From NCBI GenBank assembly GCA_964643965.1, contig CAZXVH010000005.1, positions 35,694 to 99,693 on the forward strand: DNA of 64,000 bases. The letters are read 5' to 3'. The notes below the pieces were generated by a model that saw only the letters and a program-made list of their open reading frames with translations, made no database searches and had not been told where the DNA came from. The stretch is from GCA-2746795 sp964643965. Lineage in GTDB: Bacteria > Chloroflexota > Anaerolineae > Promineifilales > Promineifilaceae. Position 1 is the first letter of the stretch. Each line of letters starts with the position of its first letter. Position numbers and translations under genes: made by a program. This document shows positions 60,466 to 64,000 of this stretch, in pieces.

Positions 60466-61110
60466 ATGGGTGAGTTTAGACCGATTGTATTTGGGGTAGC
60501 GGGCGGCACGGCGTCGGGGAAGACGACGGTGGCGAATATGATTTTGGAAGCGGTAGGGGCGTCGCAGGTGGCGTATTTGCCGCATGATGCGTATTACTGT
60601 GACAAGCCGCAGATGTCGTTTGCGGAGCGGTCACAACAGAATTATGACCATCCCAATTCGCTGGAAAACAAGCTGTTGGCAAAACATATCAAGCTGTTGC
60701 GTGAGGGACAATCTGTGGAAGCGCCGGTTTACGATTTCACCCATCATCTGCGTAAAGAAGAGACTGTTTTGGTGGAGCCAGCGCCGATTATTTTGGTGGA
60801 AGGGATTTTGATTTTTACCAAGCGGCAGCTGCGGAAGTTGATGGATATTAAGGTGTTTGTGGATACGGATGCGGATATTCGCTTTATCCGGCGGTTGCGC
60901 CGCGATATGGAAGAGCGGGAGCGGTCGCAGGAGTCGGTGGTGGCGCAATATTTGGAGACGGTACGGCCGATGCACTTGAAGTTTGTGGAGCCGAGTAAGG
61001 TGTATGCGGATGTGATTATCCCGCGTGGCGGTCGGAATACGGTGGCCATTGACATGGTGGTCTCAGGCTTGCGGGAACTGTTACGAGAACATGGGCTGGG
61101 TGTAGGCTAG
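60466..61110 (+). CDS. udk: Uridine kinase
   Basis: 214 aa from ATG 60466 (AAGGAG upstream). It phosphorylates uridine/cytidine with ATP or GTP. Walker A is at 13-20 (GVAGGTASGKTTVAN). AYYCDKPQMSF and DHPNSLENKLL lie in the uridine-binding region, and VFVDTDADIRFIRRLRRDME is the lid. Typical size. The frame is open for nine more codons upstream through the hairpins, but the ribosome site decides 60466. Confidence 0.94.
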   Translation: MGEFRPIVFGVAGGTASGKTTVANMILEAVGASQVAYLPHDAYYCDKPQMSFAERSQQNYDHPNSLENKLLAKHIKLLREGQSVEAPVYDFTHHLRKEETVLVEPAPIILVEGILIFTKRQLRKLMDIKVFVDTDADIRFIRRLRRDMEERERSQESVVAQYLETVRPMHLKFVEPSKVYADVIIPRGGRNTVAIDMVVSGLRELLREHGLGVG

Positions 61111-61182
61111 GTAGAGGGGTAGCTTGGATTTAATTCGTGGATTTCGCAGATGGCGCAGATTAAAACAGGCGACAAGGGTTGT

Positions 61183-62298
61183 TTAAAATTGGGCGGATTT
61201 GCGGTATAAAGCGAGTGTTTTTTTGGCTGTTTGAGTCCAGGTGAATTGGGCGGCTTGTTCTAAACCTTCTTGCCCACGGCCGTTTCGTTCAGCGTCGTGT
61301 TGCAGGAGATGGATGAGGGTGTGGGCGATGTCGTCGGGGTCGTGGGGGTTGAAGTAAGCGGCGGCGTTCCCACCCACTTCCGGCAGGCTGGAGGTGTGGG
61401 CGCAGGCAACGGCCGTTCCGCAAGCCATCGCTTCTATCACGGGAAGGCCAAATCCTTCATAGTGACTAGGAAAAACGAATAGATCAGCGCCAGCGTATAA
61501 ACCGGGCAAATCTTCATCGGAGATAGGGCCAAGGAAGGTGACTGCTTGGGTTAAACTGAGTTCTTGGGTAACCGTTTTCGCTTCAGGGTAGCGTTCGTCC
61601 CACGCGCCTGCAATGACCAGAGTGGGGGGCGCGGTTATTTGCTGGCACACAAGCTGCCAGGCGCGAATGAGGGCAGGCAGATTTTTGTGCGGTTTGTTGA
61701 TGCCCAGGTAGAGGACGTAATGGTCTGGCAGGTTGTGTTTTTGTTTGATGGCTTGAATGTGAGCGGGTGATTGCGGTTTGAAGGTGGGGGCAGGGGCGAG
61801 GGGAACGGCCGTTATCCGGTCAGAATCTACATGATAAGCCGCCATAAAATCTTGTCTGGTCGCCTCAGAAATGGCGATGATGTGGTCAGCGGTGCGCAGA
61901 GCTAGTTTTGTGGTGATTTGGAAAAGCAGCCGGGCTTTGGCGGAGACGTATTCAGGGTAACGCTGTGGAATCAAGTCATAAACGGTGAGAAGGGTGGGTA
62001 CGCCGGGGCGATAGGGCATGAGGTAGTAAGGGCTGTGGTAAAGGGTGGCGTTTTTAAGCAGCCTGGGTATTTTTGTTTGTTGGGCGAGGGAGAAGGGGGA
62101 AACGGCCGTTTTTACCCATCTTACTTGCTTATTTTCTTGGGGCAACTGCCAGCGGGATGCCTCTTGCGGGTTGGTGATCAGGGTCAGTTGCTCATGGGGT
62201 TCTAGCAGGGGAACCATCGCCTGAGCCAGGTTGCTGACGTAGCGGCCGATACCTGGGAAATGGTTGGTTACACTGCGCACATCAAGATAATAATTCAT
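61183..62298 (-). CDS. Glycosyltransferase family 4 (GT-B)
   Basis: 371 aa. The N-terminal Rossmann domain holds YLDVRSVTNHFPGIGRYVSN and YHSPYYLMPY. The C-terminal donor-binding domain holds YLGINKPHKNLPALIRAW and FVFPSHYEGFGLPVIEAMACG (E-x7-E nucleotide-sugar motif). It probably adds a sugar to a lipid or surface polysaccharide. It is 21 bases after the DUF2723 gene on the same strand, so they are probably one operon. Confidence 0.9.
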   Translation of the reverse strand: MNYYLDVRSVTNHFPGIGRYVSNLAQAMVPLLEPHEQLTLITNPQEASRWQLPQENKQVRWVKTAVSPFSLAQQTKIPRLLKNATLYHSPYYLMPYRPGVPTLLTVYDLIPQRYPEYVSAKARLLFQITTKLALRTADHIIAISEATRQDFMAAYHVDSDRITAVPLAPAPTFKPQSPAHIQAIKQKHNLPDHYVLYLGINKPHKNLPALIRAWQLVCQQITAPPTLVIAGAWDERYPEAKTVTQELSLTQAVTFLGPISDEDLPGLYAGADLFVFPSHYEGFGLPVIEAMACGTAVACAHTSSLPEVGGNAAAYFNPHDPDDIAHTLIHLLQHDAERNGRGQEGLEQAAQFTWTQTAKKTLALYRKSAQF

Positions 62299-62319
62299 TC
62301 GTTTTCTACCACTGAATCA

Positions 62320-63873
62320 CTATGACGAAGGCGAAGCTCCTGGTTTGGGGATTAAGCTGTGTATCAATCCATGTGGCTCTATTGAAAAATATTCACCAAT
62401 TCCTTCCAGATCATAATATTCATATGTGTCTGCCAGAAAAAGATTTGGTTGTGACTGGTACAACAAAATAATTGACGTTTGCGACGATTTTTCCCCCAGA
62501 AAAACCAGTTCTACATCGGGTCGTTGTCCTTCTACCTCCTGTAAATACCGGATGATGGCCCAAATACTGTAGTCTGCAAAAATCTTGCTGTTCGGCGGCA
62601 GCGCATCGAGGATTTCTTCACCAAAGAGCCTGGCTCCCGTTTCATTATGCTTCCAGGGTGATAGGACATAGGTGAAATTATCGCGTCCAGGCAAAGGGCG
62701 AAAATCAGGCACATTGGGTAAAACAAATTGAGCCGCAATGGGTGAAATAGCATAAGCCAGGATAGGGATGCCAATGGTTACAAAAATTAACCCAGCTTGT
62801 ACCCAGCGTTTCTGCCCCCAAGCTGTTCGCCAGAAATCTGCAATGCCCACGGCAATGGCAAGGGCAAAAAAAACATAGGCTTGCAAATAGTAATGAAGAT
62901 TCCAAATATAAACGCCGCCTGCTCTGGGATCAGTGGCTGCCAGCAAGAATGCAAAAGCACCAATAATGGCTGAAAGGATTAAAAAGAAGGCCTCCCTGTT
63001 CATTGACCAAAGTTTATAAAGCCCCCACCCGCCAAATAAGATAAGCACGGGGAATTGATACAGCGCTAAACCTGTCCCCCAGCCCAACCCCCGTAAAAGG
63101 TCGAGGGGATGGAGAAGGACAAAAATGCCGCCTTGGATAAAGCTAAATATGGAACCACCTGCTTTCCCTCCTGTGCTGGTGATGATTGTGAGCCATAAAT
63201 AAGGTAGCAGCCCTACCACAAAAGAAACAAGCGCCAGTGAGGCAGAGCGCCCACGTTGATTGTCTGCTTTTCGTAACACGAGCAAAATAAATAGAGTGAA
63301 TGCGGGCAGCGCTGTGGCCATCACTAAATGATTGAGAAAGCTGAGTCCATATAAAAATAAGCCAAGATAGAGCAGCCAATTTCGTTTGGGAGATGATTGT
63401 GCCCACGCTAACAAAAGGAAGCAGCAGACCGCCAGGAATAGGGCATTGAGCGAATATACTTTAGGCATTACCGCATAAGTCCAAAATGTGTGGGAGACGG
63501 CTAGGGCGGCTGTCGCCAATAGAGAGCCAGGAATTGAGCGGGTTAATAACCAGGCGCTGGCATAAATGAAGCCCAAGGCGGCCAGGGCAAATAATGCGGC
63601 AACTAAATTTGCTCGCCATGCCGGTGTGTTGAGTGGGATTTTTGTGAAGGGATGGGCGATGATGATCCACAACGGATGATTAAAAATACCGGTATTTCCT
63701 TCATTTTCGACAACTTCGTTGAGATAAGCGCGTGTTTGGTAGGTGGCAAAGTCACCGCCGCCCCAGAGTACATCGGGGGCTAGTGTAAACCAGTAGAGCA
63801 TAAAGATGATACTCAGTAAGCCGATGCCCCAGATGACAGGAGAATGAAAAAGCGGGAAACGTGTATCATTCAT
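62320..63873 (-). CDS. DUF2723-like (TMEM260-type) membrane glycosyltransferase
   Basis: 517 aa with about ten transmembrane helices. The N-terminal loop PDVLWGGGDFATYQTRAYLN contains the conserved acidic pair of GT-C enzymes, followed by NHPLWIIIAHPFTKIPLNTP. GT-C family members transfer sugars from a polyprenyl-phosphate donor on the outer face. The late soluble part (LPPNSKIFADYSIWAIIRYL) is typical. It starts in an ATGA-type overlap with a 26-codon frame and precedes the glycosyltransferase gene. Confidence 0.82.
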   Translation of the reverse strand: MNDTRFPLFHSPVIWGIGLLSIIFMLYWFTLAPDVLWGGGDFATYQTRAYLNEVVENEGNTGIFNHPLWIIIAHPFTKIPLNTPAWRANLVAALFALAALGFIYASAWLLTRSIPGSLLATAALAVSHTFWTYAVMPKVYSLNALFLAVCCFLLLAWAQSSPKRNWLLYLGLFLYGLSFLNHLVMATALPAFTLFILLVLRKADNQRGRSASLALVSFVVGLLPYLWLTIITSTGGKAGGSIFSFIQGGIFVLLHPLDLLRGLGWGTGLALYQFPVLILFGGWGLYKLWSMNREAFFLILSAIIGAFAFLLAATDPRAGGVYIWNLHYYLQAYVFFALAIAVGIADFWRTAWGQKRWVQAGLIFVTIGIPILAYAISPIAAQFVLPNVPDFRPLPGRDNFTYVLSPWKHNETGARLFGEEILDALPPNSKIFADYSIWAIIRYLQEVEGQRPDVELVFLGEKSSQTSIILLYQSQPNLFLADTYEYYDLEGIGEYFSIEPHGLIHSLIPKPGASPSS

Positions 63874-63950
63874 TTCATATCGTCTCGTTTGGCTTTACTG
63901 CTGGGATGGGTATTGACGGCCGTTTGTGAATCTAAAATGTAATTGCTCAT
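63870..63950 (-). CDS. 26-codon frame coupled on both sides (doubtful)
   Basis: ATG 63950 to TGA 63870 (MSNYILDSQTAVNTHPSSK...). Its start overlaps the stop of the frame to the right (ATGA), and its stop overlaps the DUF2723 start. TAV is from an ACGGCCGT copy. It may be a true microprotein or a chance frame. Confidence 0.3.
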   Translation of the reverse strand: MSNYILDSQTAVNTHPSSKAKRDDMK

Positions 63951-64000
63951 TGGTGTGGAGATTTCCCTAAAATGTCGGTATAGATGGTTTCGATTTGACT
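63947..64000 (-). CDS. C-terminal end of a gene beyond the right edge
   Basis: The frame ends ...QIETIYTDILGKSPHQ and a TGA at 63949-63947. Only 17 codons are visible. The sequence looks protein-like, and the position before the DUF2723/glycosyltransferase genes suggests the same operon. No family can be named. Confidence 0.4.
   Translation of the reverse strand, partial: SQIETIYTDILGKSPHQ

Overview
The window is about 55% G+C bacterial chromosome with two 100-N scaffold gaps (11366-11465 and 19222-19321). No rRNA or other marker fixes the taxon. The gene set points to Chloroflexota, probably Anaerolineae/Ardenticatenia-like, as an inference: a non-TAT lipoprotein-type NosZ, Thr/Pro-rich lipoproteins and LysM/CAP surface proteins, a fused E1 alpha-beta keto-acid dehydrogenase, a T-box ahead of leuS, and very many short dispersed repeats. 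The most obvious signature is the palindrome ACGGCCGT, usually AACGGCCGTT. It occurs roughly 85-90 times by hand count, in genes (read as TAV, NGR or RP), promoters and terminators, where chance predicts one or two.

Layout. 1-1611: 5' part of nosZ and a Crp/Fnr regulator. 1845-4322: two DUF1269 paralogues, an HdeD-like membrane protein and a Lys-rich HTH protein, which look like a stress/envelope group. 4551-6607: an M23 peptidase converging on a CAP/LysM protein. 6699-7137: a small-transcript candidate and an Rdx (SelW-like) gene with an in-frame TGA that reads as selenocysteine. 7258-10379: two tRNA-Ala genes and leuS. The second tRNA lies inside a T-box leader, between Stem I and the antiterminator. 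10442-13719: a PIN/antitoxin pair, then a TPR gene (broken by a gap) and a P-loop ATPase with an in-frame TAA. 13872-19099: Zn-alcohol dehydrogenase, lipoprotein, GNAT, secreted glycoside hydrolase. 19184-24901: a repeat array, a TetR-YceI divergent unit with two clear operators, a SnoaL-like protein, a membrane protein, a Phd/RelE-type module with a frameshifted toxin, and ALDH7.

25237-35711: a Thr/Pro-rich membrane protein coupled to a sensor histidine kinase, a double Nudix protein, a K+ channel, an EEP phosphatase/nuclease, and a bactofilin-like membrane operon with two alpha/beta hydrolases. 35791-42548: a multidomain surface protein (solute-binding domain, NBR1-type Ig, Ig repeats, META), then keto-acid dehydrogenase E1 and E2. 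42637-50923: zinc-ribbon membrane protein, rsmA, zincin, GGQ-bearing baeRF, HtrA, DnaJ, methyltransferase, DUF6398 and CcbP-like proteins. 51099-59863: prolyl oligopeptidase, pckA, M32 carboxypeptidase and a molybdenum hydroxylase. 59888-64000: two small coupled genes, udk, and a glycosyltransferase/DUF2723 pair.

Intergenic DNA carries several repeat families: two MITE-like families with two copies each, a 178-bp inverted repeat, REP-like palindromes, and microrepeat arrays of TAGTC type that start at or next to stop codons. The molybdenum hydroxylase resembles selenium-dependent xanthine dehydrogenases, which fits the selenoprotein call. The strongest leads are the tRNA nested in the T-box, the selenoprotein, and the HIP1-like palindrome.
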